Source: Leucocoprinus leucothites (Eukaryota > Basidiomycota > Agaricomycetes > Agaricales > Agaricaceae). Taken from it: a DNA stretch of 64,000 nt. The translations under genes were made by a program, and so were the position numbers. Positions 26,282 through 37,700 of this stretch are shown here, piece by piece. The stretch lies in contig JAACJO010000006.1 in assembly GCA_013368445.1 (NCBI GenBank), positions 496,001 to 560,000 of the forward strand, given 5' to 3'. The number at the start of each line of letters is the position of its first letter. Position 1 is the first letter of the stretch. The notes beneath the pieces were generated by a model. It worked only from the letters and a program-made list of their open reading frames with translations. It had not been told where the DNA came from and did no database searches.

Positions 26282-28197
26282 ATGACGGTTAAGATTACGG
26301 GGTATAAGAGTCATGGTGTGTTTTTTTGCACGGGTTCGTTGGAGAGGGGAGAGAGAGCTAATATGCTGTTTTCTTTTCTGCGTAGATGTGAGGTTTCCTA
26401 CCTCGTTGACTGGCGATGGTACCGACGCCATGTGCGTCCCTCCTCTCTCTTCTCCTCCTATATACCTACCTGCCTATGACACAGGAACACTGAATGCGAT
26501 TACTCCTCCGCCTACGTCGCCCTCTCCACCTCCGATCCCAATCTCACAGGATACGGCATGACATTTACCATCGGACGAGGAAACGACATCGTCTGCGCCG
26601 CCATTCATCAACTTGCCCAACGACTCGTAGGGAAAGATATTGAAGAGTTGTTTGCGGATATGGGTAAGACGTGGGAGTATTTGAATGCTGATCCACAGTT
26701 GAGGTGGATTGGACCTGAGAAGGGAGTGGTGCATATAGCACTTGGGGCGGTAGATAATGCATTGTGGGATTTGTTTGCGAGGAGTAGGAAGAAGCCCTTG
26801 TGGAAATTGGTTGTGGACTTTACGCCTGTGAGTGGTGTTGTTTTGGTGTTGGGTTTGTCTGATTTTTGGGGGATCCGGAATGTAGGAAGAGTTGGTGAGG
26901 GCGGCTGCGTGGAGGTATATCTCGGATGCGATTACGAAGGAGGAGGCGATTGCGATGTTGAAGGCGAGGGAAGCTGGGAAGAAGGAACGAGAGGCCAAGG
27001 TTCGAGAGTTGGGGTGAGTGAGATACAGTCGTGATCGGTGCAGGTCTCGCTGATAGATGCGGCACACAGATATCCTGCATACGTTACCTCGGCTGGATGG
27101 CTAGGTATGTCATTCCCAGTAGTGTCTCAGAAGTATCCCTCGCTTAATCAATCCCGACGATTAGGCTACACCGACGAAAAAGTCGCCCGTCTCACAAAAG
27201 AAGCCCTTGCTGCAGGCTTCAATCACTTTAAGATGAAAGTTGGAGCCAACGTCGACGACGATCTCAGGCGGGGCAAGCTCATTCGTTCGATCATTGATGA
27301 TCCACAACACGTCGTCGTCAAACATGACCCGCAAAGTAAGGAGCTAGAGGGGAAGAACGCAGGGCCGGCTGGAAGCGTCTTGATGATTGATGCTAATCAA
27401 GTCTGGGACGTCCAACAGGCTATTGACTATGTGACCAAATTGAAAGAGATCAAACCATGGTGAGGACACAAAGAACCTGTTTTATCGAAGAATATATCCG
27501 CTGATTGATTGATTACTGATGTAACGGGCCTTTTTGATGATTATATATATATACAGGTTCATCGAAGAGCCCACTGCGCCGGATGATATCCTCGGCCACG
27601 CGGCCATCCGCAAGGCCCTCAAACCTCACGGGATCGGAGTGGCCACGGGAGAACACGCGCACAATAGGATGGTTTTCAAACAGCTACTCCAAGCCGAAGC
27701 TATCGATGTCTGCCAGATCGACTCTTGTAGACTTGCGGGTGTAAGCGAGGTGTTGAGCGTTCTCTTGATGGCCGCCAAATATGGAGTTGTCGTCTGTCCA
27801 CATGCTGGAGGTGTGGGACTGTGCGAGTATGTGATTCATCTCAGGTAAGCACTGCCGCTATGTTGTTGTTGTTGTGGTCAAAGGGTTTTCCCCCTCTGAA
27901 TGCTGTTGTACAGTTTAATCGACTACATTTCCGTTTCTGGGACAATGGAAAGGAATGTACTAGAATATGTCGACCACCTGCACGAGCACTTTGTCAACCC
28001 GTGTTCGATCAACGAGAGGGGAAGATACAATGTTCCAAACGACCCCAACGAAGGATACAGGTAACGTTTATCATTACGTAGATCCACCCCCTCTGATTTC
28101 TCTTGGCAGCATCGAAATGCACAAGTCGAGCATTGCGGAGTACGAGTGGCCAAACGGGACATACTGGGAAAAGCGTCGAAAAGAAGGGAGTTTATAA
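26282..28197 (+). CDS. L-fuconate dehydratase-like protein (enolase superfamily, mandelate racemase subgroup)
   Basis: Splicing short introns yields a protein of about 430-440 residues that opens [20 protein letters not shown] (the last ten residues after intron 1) and continues [17 protein letters not shown] and [13 protein letters not shown], the N-terminal pattern of L-fuconate dehydratase/ENOSF1 proteins. The barrel shows the KMKVG catalytic-lysine motif, the metal ligands in [19 protein letters not shown] and ATGEHAHN, and [15 protein letters not shown] carrying the conserved His. It ends [10 protein letters not shown]. The expected reaction is dehydration of L-fuconate or a related acid sugar in a catabolic pathway; substrate is inferred. 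Two of the introns hold most of the Gly/Trp-free filler between exons at about 26830 and 27480. Confidence 0.85.
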
Positions 28198-28538
28198 ATA
28201 GGGATATCAGTAATATATTTGATGTGGCTGTGCCTGAGCACAGTGTGAACGATCGGGCGATCCGATCTGAGCCTGGTCCCTCAGCTATTCTGGATATCTT
28301 CGGTGCAAAAACCTCGAGGGGCTGGTGGCTGAAATGCGCCTACGGATGCGGTATGGGTTATAGAAGGTCAGATCCAAGGAGTTTGACAGAAACGTACTGG
28401 CTGGTGAGTGAAGCCGGCGGTAAGTTGAGTGTGGGAAAGGTTGAAGTTTGTTGGATATATAAGGGCCCTCTCGTCGTAAGCCATCAAAAAGCCATCGCAT
28501 CCCTCTCCTCCGATCCCTTCAAAAGACGCGGACGCCTC

Positions 28539-31211
28539 ATGTCCACAAGCACCATCTACAACGTATTTTTTTTTGTTTTTATCGCCTGAAATTGTCTAAT
28601 TTCGTTTCTAGCATCGCAGCCTCCAGCCCACAGGTCCCCCCAACCAGGGTCCTAGTCAACCCCACAGCCATGCCCGCATAAACGAGTCCTTTGAGAATAT
28701 CCGGGCGGAATTCGACGCTATCCTCGGCGAAGCGAATGCAGTACGAGGTCAGAAGGAAGAAATTGAAGGAAAGGGTGCGTAGCCTTGATTCTTGGTCCGC
28801 ATATCACACACACCCTGATTCTCACACATATCCACCCCACAAAACCTCCCTTTACGCTAAAAAAAATCCCAGCAGTCGTACAACAGGTCAATGAACTCAA
28901 TATCATCAGACAGTCGCTATATGATCTTGAAACGCAACATAACAAAGTGCGGCAGCAGTTTGAGGAGGAGTTGGCGAGGATGAGGAGTGAACTTATGACT
29001 ACCAGACAACAGCTGGCAGCTGCCACGAGTGGAGCTGGCGGTCCTCCTCCTGCTGGACCCGGTGTTGCTGCTGCACCTGGAGCGCCCAGTCAGATCGGTC
29101 CTGGGGGTGCGCTCGTTGGGGGTGGTGCCCCTTATCCGCCCGGTAGTGAGCCCCCGTACAGCAGAGACTACCCCCGAGACAGACCGGTGGAACGGGACCC
29201 ACGAGCTGCTGACAGGCCTGGTTTGGGCCCGCTTGGCGCGGAGAGGGGATTGGGCCCGTTGAGCGACCGCGATAGGGAGCGAGAGAGATTGGAGAGAGAA
29301 CGCGATCGAGAGCGTGATAATAGGGAGAGAGAGCGACTTGAGAGGGATAGAGATAGGGCTCCTGATTCACGCGACCCAAAGAGGATGAAGAGCGATAGGA
29401 TTAAGAGCGACCGTCCTGGTGAGTTTTTTCAATCAGGCGGTTTCTAGCGTACAATAATACTCATAATTCCTACGATAATCGTCATGTTCAGATCCATACA
29501 GCCCTTCTCTTGCCAATATCGGTGTTGGTCCCTCGAGTGGCGGACCCACACCGAAACTTCCACCTCCCCCAGGCCCAGGTGCCTATGGAGGACCGACAAC
29601 GTCTGGCCCAGGAGAACCTGTTGTTCCGAGCCACACTGGTCCTGGGCTGCATCCCGGGCCTGGAGCACCCGGTGCCCCGCCTCCGCTCGCTGGCCCGTCG
29701 TCAGGTCATCCCACCACGGGACCCGGTGTCAGCGCTCCAGTGGGCGGTAATCAGAGTTTCCCTGATGATCTTGATATTCACAATGTGGCGCCCGAGTGGA
29801 AGAAGGAAGGGACTGATTGGTTCGCCATTTTCAACCCCAAGACCAAGCGACAGTTGGACGTTTCGCTTGTACACACGTTGATGCATGAGAGGTGCGTTTA
29901 TACCGTTTCTGGTTTGGTGCGAATTTTCTTATGTCTGGGGCTTTTTTGTTTTGTTTTTTTGTAGTGTTGTATGTTGTGTCCGATTTTCGGCAGATGGAAA
30001 GTACCTTGCCACAGGGTGTAATCGAACGGCACAAATTTATGATACCAAGACTGGCCAGAAGACTTGGTTAGTTTGACGTTTCACGCCTCACATAATCTAT
30101 TGCCTCCGGTTTATCTAACTGACAACGTTTCATCAGTGTACTCGTGGATGACGCCGCCGGGAAAGCAGGTGATCTATACATTCGAAGTGTCTGCTTTAGC
30201 CCCGATGGCAAGTACCTGGCCACTGGAGCAGAAGATAAACAAATTCGAGTACGTCATGAATTATATTGTGTGCCTGTGGCTCTACTACCTCCTGCAGTCC
30301 GACTCACGCGCACCTGCAGATTTGGGATATTGCAAAGAAACGCATTCGCAACGTTTTTGATGGCCATCAACAAGAAATTTACTCTCTCGATTTCTCGACC
30401 GATGGTCGGCTCATCGTTTCTGGATCTGGCGATAAGACCGCCAGAATCTGGGATATGGTGGATGGAACTTCTAAAGTTTTGACCATTAATGATCATGATT
30501 CGCTGAATAACGATGCTGGTGTCACTTCGGTTGCTATCAGCCCTAGTGGACAATACGTCGCTGCTGGAAGTTTGGACACCGTTGTGCGTATTTGGGATGT
30601 TCAGACTGGACAACTTGTGGAGAGATTGCGTGGGCATAGGGATAGTGTGTATAGTGTTGCGTTTACCCCTGATGGAAAGGGACTTGTGAGTGGGAGTTTG
30701 GATAAGACGTTGAAGTTTTGGGATGTGAGTGCGCTTGGTGGAGGTCCTGGTGCTGTTGCGAAGAGGAATAAGGATGGGAAGAGGGATGATAAGGGTAGTC
30801 CTTGTACGATGAACTTTACTGGCCACAAGGTAAGTGCCTCTCGTTCGTGGCTAAGTGTGCGAGCCGACGGTATATTAGGATTACGTGCTGAGTGTTGCTG
30901 TATCGCATGATGGCCAGTGGGTCGTTTCGGGGTCCAAGGATCGCGGCGTGCAGTTCTGGGATGCGAAGAGCGCTGTTGTTCAGTGTATGCTTCAGGGCCA
31001 CAAGAATTCCGGTATGTGACGTCTATCCACTTCGTTGGCGTTTTGCTGACAATTGTCTTTTTTAGTCATCTCGATTGATCTGAGCCCTGCGGGAAGCATT
31101 CTTGCTACAGGAAGTGGTGATTGGCAAGCGAGGATTTGTACGTCTATTTTATCTGTCCATACCACTCCTCGATTGTTGACTGTTACCTTAGGGAGCTACA
31201 ATCCGGTGTAA
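28539..31211 (+). CDS. TUP1: TUP1-like general transcriptional corepressor
   Basis: The first exon (MSTSTIYN) is spliced to [14 protein letters not shown] and the Tup N-terminal tetramerisation helix ([19 protein letters not shown]), continuing in a coiled coil ([17 protein letters not shown]). A Pro/Gly-rich linker and an unusually regular [14 protein letters not shown] charged stretch (about 29270-29360) follow. Then comes [18 protein letters not shown] and seven WD40 repeats, e.g. [119 protein letters not shown], ending WSYNPV. The C-terminus is completed by a last intron at 31140-31192. Acts with Ssn6/Cyc8 to repress transcription in the nucleus (family knowledge). Full-length, about 600 residues. 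Confidence 0.93.
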
Positions 31212-32165
31212 CGACTCCTCTTTTCCCCGAATGTTGGACTGTTATTTTCTTGTTCCTCTGTTATGATCTCTTGTGTCCACTATCCTGGATTGTAATGACT
31301 TCGTTTTTGCTCTGTACGCTGTTTCTTGGTCGGTAGGGTCGAGGCTCTTTAGTACTCGTCCCTATTCGTGTTTATCATGATGATGTGTTATGTCGTGGTG
31401 TAGCTCTGCCAGTGTATGATCCCGTGTTCTTCTGCCTCCACTATTTACACATATACCTTGTCCATTTTTTTCTATGCTTGTTTATGCTTTGGGATTATTC
31501 GATCTAAGGCAATAAAAAGAAGAAATACTTACCTCAGCCTCATTTAGCTCGGCTTAAGTACGGAGCCACTGGGCTTGGGTACGGCTGACGACCGAGCCAT
31601 AGTCCGAGAACCCGAACCCTGCAGCTGGGTCCCCTAGTTTTCCCTGAGGTGCGCGATAAGCGAAACAAAGAAGCCGGAGTCCCCCGCATACACCTTCGCA
31701 CGATCATGTTTCTGTATTTCTTTCGGGCTATTTTGACTCCCTTCTCACTGGCTCTCCTGAGTGTGTTCTATATCTTCTCACACCCCATCTGGACACTTGG
31801 GGAACTCACGATTGCTTCTTCCTTCACTAGTACTTTGCGCCTTCCTCGTGGCTCGGTTTGACAGGTGACTGGTAGCCCCTCAAGGCAGCAAGTTTGACTC
31901 GTGATTGTTTTTGTTTTCTGCTGTTTCTTGCTGTTGTTCCATAACAATCGGACTTTGTGAAAGCGATTATAGGAATAATCGCCGAACAGCCCATGATCAG
32001 GACTAGAACTTCAATGGGATCGAGTTTGGTATTGGTCGTTTGGGATTCTTTCGGTGGTTGGAAGTGGGTTATTGGGAGTCGCCTCCCCAGCTTTTTGGAT
32101 TGGGACCGATATACTGGAAGGAAGTGAAATGAAGAAGGCTCTACCACCTCGGGACGATTGGTGAA

Positions 32166-32186
32166 GATATATATATATATATATAG
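32166..32186 (+). repeat. AT dinucleotide microsatellite
   Basis: About ten consecutive AT units; likely to vary in length between strains. Confidence 0.85.
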
Positions 32187-33713
32187 CGAAGAGTACGAAA
32201 GTGATCAAGCTCTATGGGCGTCATAAACATGTAGTGCTTTGCCAGCTCTCTGGGTTTGATGTGATATCATAAAGTCGAGGTCATCGGTTTCCCAGAAATC
32301 ATTAATCATGGATTTGATTATGGGCTTCCTTGTTTGTCTAGGTTCTCTGGAGGTGCATGAGGCTGTTGATATTATTGGACTGGTTGTTTTCTCCTTTGTT
32401 GCTGGCTGTTCATCGGGTTTTTCTCCGGATCGTTTATTCGGTCCCCTCTCTCCATTTGGAACTAGTTTTTTTTGTCATGGATATACTGCAAAACATCTCA
32501 TAAGTAGCGCTCGCTGGGCTATCTCTTCTCGGCCCGATCAGGGCTTCTATTTGAGGATGGTTGGACAGTTCGTCTCAAACGCTGTGCTATGCTGTCAATC
32601 TTTGGGCCACTGTCATCGGTTCGATGTTGAAACGTTGACAGCTTCTTCCAAAGTTAACGAGAAATCTTGCTTGTCGCAACCTTGCATTAGAACGGAAATG
32701 AACGTCGTGCGACATGATCACCAGGATTCTGTGGTAAAATGGCAGGCAGCAAGAGATTATGTTGAAAATGGGCGCCTAAGTGCACTGTTCCTAGTAAGGC
32801 GTTGACGCAATAGCTGAGCCTGATGATGAGCAATTTTGCCTGATCCCTTTTCTGACAGGTATGTCTGTGGTAGCTTGTCAGTGTCGAGTACGGAGTTGAC
32901 GTTGCCGTTACGGCATGATATAGTTCTCGTCTAAAAGGAATGATCATCAACATCGACTTTATGCGCATGGTAACTCAAAGTCAACTTTTGAGTTGCACTT
33001 AGACAAAAGAACGAAAGTCTAGGTCGTCGCTTTGATCTGAGCGGGTTATGTCGTGGAGTGAAGCTACTCATGATGCAGGGGACCCAGACAGCCGTCGACG
33101 TTGCAGCGAGCGAGGGTGAGGGCAACCCTGCTATGCAATCTTGTGATGTCATTATCTTGACTGTGACAAGCCCTATCCGCCGCCCCCTTACTGCTTCGAC
33201 AAAACTCCCCAGCCACGTCACTGTTTGATCATGCGAGCGATTCTCCAGCAGCATTGGCGTCATCCGTAGCTCAGGAACACCTTGTGATGTATCCTTTTGT
33301 CGCACAGTGACTACAAGTTCATGTGGTACGGGAAAACTCCCTCTGTCCGTGATTTCAGGATGGCATACCTCTGTGGTATAATCGCCTTTTATTATCCTTC
33401 GCGGGTAGGTTGTTCATTGATTACAAAGGATCACTAATACACAGGTGAGGCCCTTTTTTCCTGAAATAGGTTTTAATTCGTATCCATTCTCAGACTGGAC
33501 CTGACTGGACTTATTGACCGTTACATTGTGCTCCCTGTACAGTATAGTTTCCCGGGGCATTATTCTAGGTTATTCGAACGCGATACATACTATTATTGTT
33601 TCTGCTCTTAGGCTTCTACCAACACTCAGATTCCACGGACCGAGTAGCCTAGACCGATGACGGGATAATAGGTTCTTCATATCCTAAGTTCATCTCGCCT
33701 CACTACAAGAATA

Positions 33714-33915
33714 CTACTGACGTGTCAAGTTGTAAGATTCTTTTGAAATCTTTTCAATCAACGCAGCTAGATCCTGTGGAAGACAGCTGTCGCCAAGTGC
33801 CACAATCTCCGTGTATTCATAGCCCTCGAAACTATCCTGAACAAGCGGTATAGTCTCAGCAAAAGCTCACTGGCATGTGGACGGTGTCAGGAGAAGTAAT
33901 GATATCAGCTTGCAG
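33714..33915 (-). pseudogene. Possible 3' end of an unidentified minus-strand gene
   Basis: Reading minus, EDLVLQADIITSPDTVHMP joins across a GT-AG intron (about 34 bp) to DSFEGYEYTEIVALGDSC and ends SKESYNLTRQ with a stop. The two pieces look like coding sequence and the splice keeps the frame, but I cannot find a full upstream gene. It may be a remnant, or the last exons of a gene whose 5' part is too diverged to see. Confidence 0.3.
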
Positions 33916-34346
33916 CACTAGATCCTCGACTGATCGCTACCAATAGATAGGAGCACAATGACAACCGCGTGAGAAGGTATGGAGCAACGAACGGTTTCGC
34001 AACTGCCATGCGAAGGTGACACTTCATATGACATCTGGCACTGGGACGTTGTTCGAGTCTACTAATATCATATGGTTCGTTGAGAAGTAGGACTGAAAGA
34101 CACGGACGTATGATCCGACATCAAAAAAGACAGGCAGCTGAACATCGAATCATATGGGTGAGGAGTTGGATTGCTGTCCACTAACAACTGCTCAAATGAA
34201 CAGGTTACAATTACCGCTTCTACTAAACCAGGATTAATATCAATCCTCGACAAAAACTGTCATATTTTACCCAGCCTACTCAGCTTCTTTCAATTCCTCT
34301 GAGAAACCAATTGAGACCATGAGAATGGGTAATAGACCCGAAGATG

Positions 34347-34354
34347 CATAAATA
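34347..34354 (+). promoter_or_regulatory. TATA-like element of the GH25 gene
   Basis: Reads CATAAATA about 65-70 nt before the ATG. The same block (cataaatacggcct) precedes the second GH25 copy at about 36790, so it was duplicated with the gene. Confidence 0.45.
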
Positions 34355-34417
34355 CGGCCTAGGTAGCAACCTGGACAACCTGGACTTCCTGGTTCTTTGT
34401 TTTCCTATACGAGCATT

Positions 34418-35476
34418 ATGAAGTCCTTGGCCCTACTCAGCTTTGCTGCAGCAGCTCTCGCCAGCCCGCTGGAAACCAGACAGTCCCAACCTCAGGGTAT
34501 CGACGTCTCTGGGTTCCAGCCCAACGTAAATTGGAACACGGTCAAGGCTAACGGACTTACCTTTGCCTTCATCAAGGCTACTGAGGGTACTAGTGCGTTG
34601 TCTTCTACCATTAGCATGCTGAGAAACATCTCGCTAAAACGTGGTTTTCGCAGCATTCATAAGTAGCTCTTTCAGCAGTCAATACACCGGTGCTACGAGT
34701 GCTGGGTTCATCCGTGGTGCTTATCATTTCGCGCATCCGGATAGCAGCACAGGAGCTGCCCAAGCAAATTTCTTCCTCGCGCATGGAGGTAATCGCATCG
34801 CTTTCTTCAGCAATTCGAGGCTGAAACGATTCCTTGAGGTGGATGGAGTGCGGATGGCATCACGCTTCCTGGTGTTCTTGACATCGAATGTAAGTACTCA
34901 TGTTAATACGATCGGAGGGGACGACTCGTTGAGCATTCATCAGATAATCCCAACGGCGCCGAATGCTATGGCCTCAGCGCCTCAGCAATGGTCTCATGGA
35001 TTAAAGACTTCTCTAATACCTATCACTCAGCAACCGGAAGGTAGGTTACTTGGGTTCTTTCCCATCGTACACCAAGAGTTCCCTCATATTAACTTCGACC
35101 TTCAGGTTCCCAATAATTTATACCACGACCGATTGGTGGACAACTTGTACAGGTAATAGTGCTGCATTCGGTAATGATAATCCATTGTGGATTGCTCGTT
35201 ACGCGTCGAGCATAGGCACACTTCCCGCTGGATGGGCGTGAGTCTTCTCATTGAAACTATTTGCCGAAGAAGTACTGAGTGGCTTTCAATCGGGAAATAG
35301 ATTTGCTACCTTCTGGCAGTACGCTGACTCTGGTCCAAACCCTGGTGATCAAGATCTCTTCAACGGCGATGCTGCTGGCTTGAAACGGTGAGTACAGATG
35401 TCAATTAGATGTTGAGTCGCTGATAGGTGAATTGATGAAATTGTGATTGTTTTACAGTATGGCCCTTGGATCTTAG
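34418..35476 (+). CDS. Secreted GH25 (Chalaropsis-type) lysozyme
   Basis: The product begins with a signal peptide (MKSLALLSFAAAALAS) and a short propeptide to ETRQ, then the GH25 opening GIDVSGFQPNVNWNTVKANG and FAFIKATEGT. Later exons give SAGFIRGAYHFAHPDSSTG, GGWSADGITLPGVLDIE (catalytic Asp/Glu pair), YTTTDWWTTCTGNSA, WIARYASSIGTLPAGW and FWQYADSGPNPGDQD, with a last exon MALGS. About 225-230 residues, six or so short introns. GH25 enzymes cleave the beta-1,4 bond of bacterial peptidoglycan; a fungal secreted form may serve in competition with bacteria (inference). Tail-to-tail with a GPI8 relic. Confidence 0.88.
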
Positions 35477-35659
35477 CGAAAAACAGGAGTCGTGGAGTAT
35501 TTGAAATAGTTCAGTATGACCAATATATTGATTGGGGTGTACTCTGGTCACTGAGGCGCTCACTGCGAGTGGTGATTTCGACGTGTCATGTAACACATGG
35601 AAGAAGATAATGGTGTAACTTCTTTGTTCAGTGCCTGTCCCTTTAATCGAAAGCAATAA

Positions 35660-36385
35660 GCTAGGGTGGCAAAAGCGTGCTCGATCATTAGAATACCAAA
35701 ACATAATGTTCAGACTTCGAGACATTGACCTTCGGAACGCCCATGCTGTGGGGCCTCCCACAAGGCACAGTTCGCCCCACAATCGTGCTATCCTTTTCTT
35801 GTCAACGACATTCAATGAAGACCAAAGAACCGAAGGCCTATAAGAGAATGAACTTGGCGACACTTCGACAGGTGAAGTCGCTTCCTCGGGGGTTGCTGAG
35901 ATACCCCCGAAGTCTGGGGCATCATCGTCAACGCTTCCCAAATCCTCCATCATGCTATGTACTTGTTTTCTATTTTACCACATTTGGGAGGCACGGTCTT
36001 GACGAATTACTATACAGTGCGTCAGTAAAACCGCAGAAACACTGCATAATTGTACATATTCGTACATTGGCACAAGGTGTAGGTCTGAGGTATATATTGA
36101 AGCAAACCTGCCACGTTATTGAATATATTAGACAAAGCATGGCTGGTAGCCGTAGTGCATTGGCCAACATGGTGGGTAGGCTAATGTATCGGATCAATGC
36201 ATGTTTGGCATGCGCATACACTGATCTTGCATGCTGGGTATTTCGCAATGTATTCCGGAAAATCTGTCAGGTAGGGCCTGCGTGGACATCTGTCTTGTCT
36301 TGTTTATCCCCTTTATATATTCGAGAATGTAGTGGATGAATGCGTCAATTACAGCCAATGCAATATCATTGTCGTTAGCGTACTA
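35660..36385 (-). pseudogene. Truncated GPI8 (GPI transamidase) copy
   Basis: The minus strand contains DLGSVDDDAPDFGG, NVVDKKRIARLWGEL and TAWAFRRS, and further right DNDIALAVIDAF-like and ILEYIKGINKTRQM-like stretches. These match the 3' half of the intact GPI8 at 39103-40615. The stop codon is lost, frameshifts intervene, and the copy ends at the 36386 MITE, where in the intact gene the coding exon also ends. It was duplicated together with the neighbouring GH25 gene. Confidence 0.8.
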
Positions 36386-36537
36386 CAGTCGACTCTGCCT
36401 TACTATCAGTTTTCACTTCCGAAGGGCTATCAGTATTACTTATGACATACCTATGTCTGCTAACCAACTTGGTCACGGCCCAAACCTATCAGGTAAGTAT
36501 GACAGACTCGGCTGTATGTGTTAAGGCAGGTCGACTG
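36386..36537. mobile_element. 152-bp MITE with TA target duplication (Tc1/mariner-like)
   Basis: Terminal inverted repeats: left CAGTCGACTCTGCCTTA, right end (reversed) CAGTCGACCTGCCTTA. It is flanked by TA on both sides (36384-36385 and 36538-36539). The empty site is visible in the intact GPI8 at about 39650, where the same flanking bases (gcgtactagag) continue without it. No coding capacity. TA duplications and this size suggest a non-autonomous Tc1/mariner/pogo-class element. Confidence 0.8.
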
Positions 36538-37169
36538 TAGAGTTGTCTTTGAAATTAAAATTAACCGAATAGCCATTCCTATTAGAGACTAGCTGGCCCT
36601 TGCAGCACTCCAAATATACACTATTGGATGATCAAAGCCTAGTATTTCGTAAGGTTGTATTGAGGAGTAGTAACTAGTTTAAACTGGTTCTGACGCTCGG
36701 CGGGTTTTCAGACTAATAATTTCATTACCCGGCTTCTTTCATTTCCTCCGAGAAACCAATTGAGATCGTTGGGTAATAGATTCGCAGACACATAAATACG
36801 GCCTGGGTAGCAACCTGAGCTTCCCGGTTCTTCTTTTCTCCTATAAGAGCACGATGAAGTTCTTAACCCTACTTGGCTTTGTTGCAGTAGCTCTCGCTGG
36901 CACACTGGAAACAAGACAGTCCCAACCTCGTGGTATCGATGTCTCTGGGCACCAGCCAGACATAAATTGGAACACAGTCACATTGACCCCAGATATCTGG
37001 ATTAATCCTCCACCATGAATTCTCGTTCACTTGGATTTTTTAAATCCAGATTTAATCCAGATTTAATCCAGATAACGAATCACATGACGCACTTAACCTC
37101 TCTGGGCAGCACTCACCATATTTGCCCACGTCCATGCAAACCGACGGATAAGCGCCCTAAGAAAGGGCA

Positions 37170-37240
37170 TGAATGGGAATCGAACTTACAGCCTCGCGGC
37201 TCATGTAGCTCGAAATCCCACGTGACTATGAATTGATCAA
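37170..37240 (-). other. tRNA-like pol III promoter block 1 inside the element
   Basis: On the minus strand an A-box-like TAGTCACGTGG is followed about 40 nt later by a good B box AAGTTCGATTCCC (plus 37175-37187). Stems are imperfect, so this is tRNA-derived rather than a working tRNA. Confidence 0.4.
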
Positions 37241-37244
37241 TCAC

Positions 37245-37318
37245 AATTTAAAAAAGCCTATCGAGGGTCGAACCCGCACGTCGAAGCTGAGCTACTTACC
37301 ACTGCACCAAGTCATCTT
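37245..37318 (-). other. tRNA-like pol III promoter block 2 inside the element
   Basis: Minus strand: A box TGGTGCAGTGGTAAG (plus 37295-37309), B box GGTTCGACCCT (plus 37264-37274), then a TTTTTT terminator at about 37250. The T-arm can form 4-5 pairs around TTCGACC; the acceptor stem does not close. It resembles a Gly/Glu-type tRNA head. Confidence 0.45.
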
Positions 37319-37617
37319 ATGTATCTTGAGTTACTTCAACAATATATGGATATCACCCGGTGTATAATTCATCCTCGGGGGCCTTATATATGTGCATAAA
37401 AGCGGGGGAATGTATACGTAGTATATATATTGTTCGTGGTGGGTACACTATTGGTGTCGAGGTGGGGGGAATGCCATGCCACTGTTCACCAAGGACTTAC
37501 TTCGGAAGTGTGGACTTGGTCAAATTTTCCCCATTTGTTTGGCTTTGCTTGTATTGTTTATATTTAGTCCTCGTCGCCAAGATGGTATATATATTATTAC
37601 TTTGGATTGTCCTAGTA

Positions 37618-37700
37618 AGGTTGTTTGGTGTAGTGGTCTGTTTAGTTAGCGAGTGTTGGCGTTTGTTTTCTCGGAACCTCTGTTCGATCCTTGCCTGTAA
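37618..37700 (+). other. tRNA-like pol III promoter block 3 inside the element
   Basis: Plus strand: A box TGGTGTAGTGGTCTG (37626-37640) and B box CTGTTCGATCCTTG (about 37680-37693), with 44 nt between. This is tRNA-like spacing but weak stems, in opposite orientation to blocks 1 and 2. Confidence 0.4.

Larger units (their letters stand above)
31212..34346. other. 3.1-kb region without a confident gene
   Basis: It starts with the TUP1 3' flank. Unassigned open stretches are a 165-codon plus-strand one (32308-32805), and a minus-strand one (32147-31827) with a hydrophobic segment VLVLIMGCSAIIPIIAF that could be a small membrane protein. Neither has recognisable homology or convincing splice structure. 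An AT repeat lies at 32166-32186. A possible minus-strand 3' exon is listed separately. Confidence 0.4.

Noticed and set aside
32308..32805. 165-codon open frame as a gene
   Set aside because: No motif, no splice partner, and no family resemblance; open length alone is not enough in this composition.
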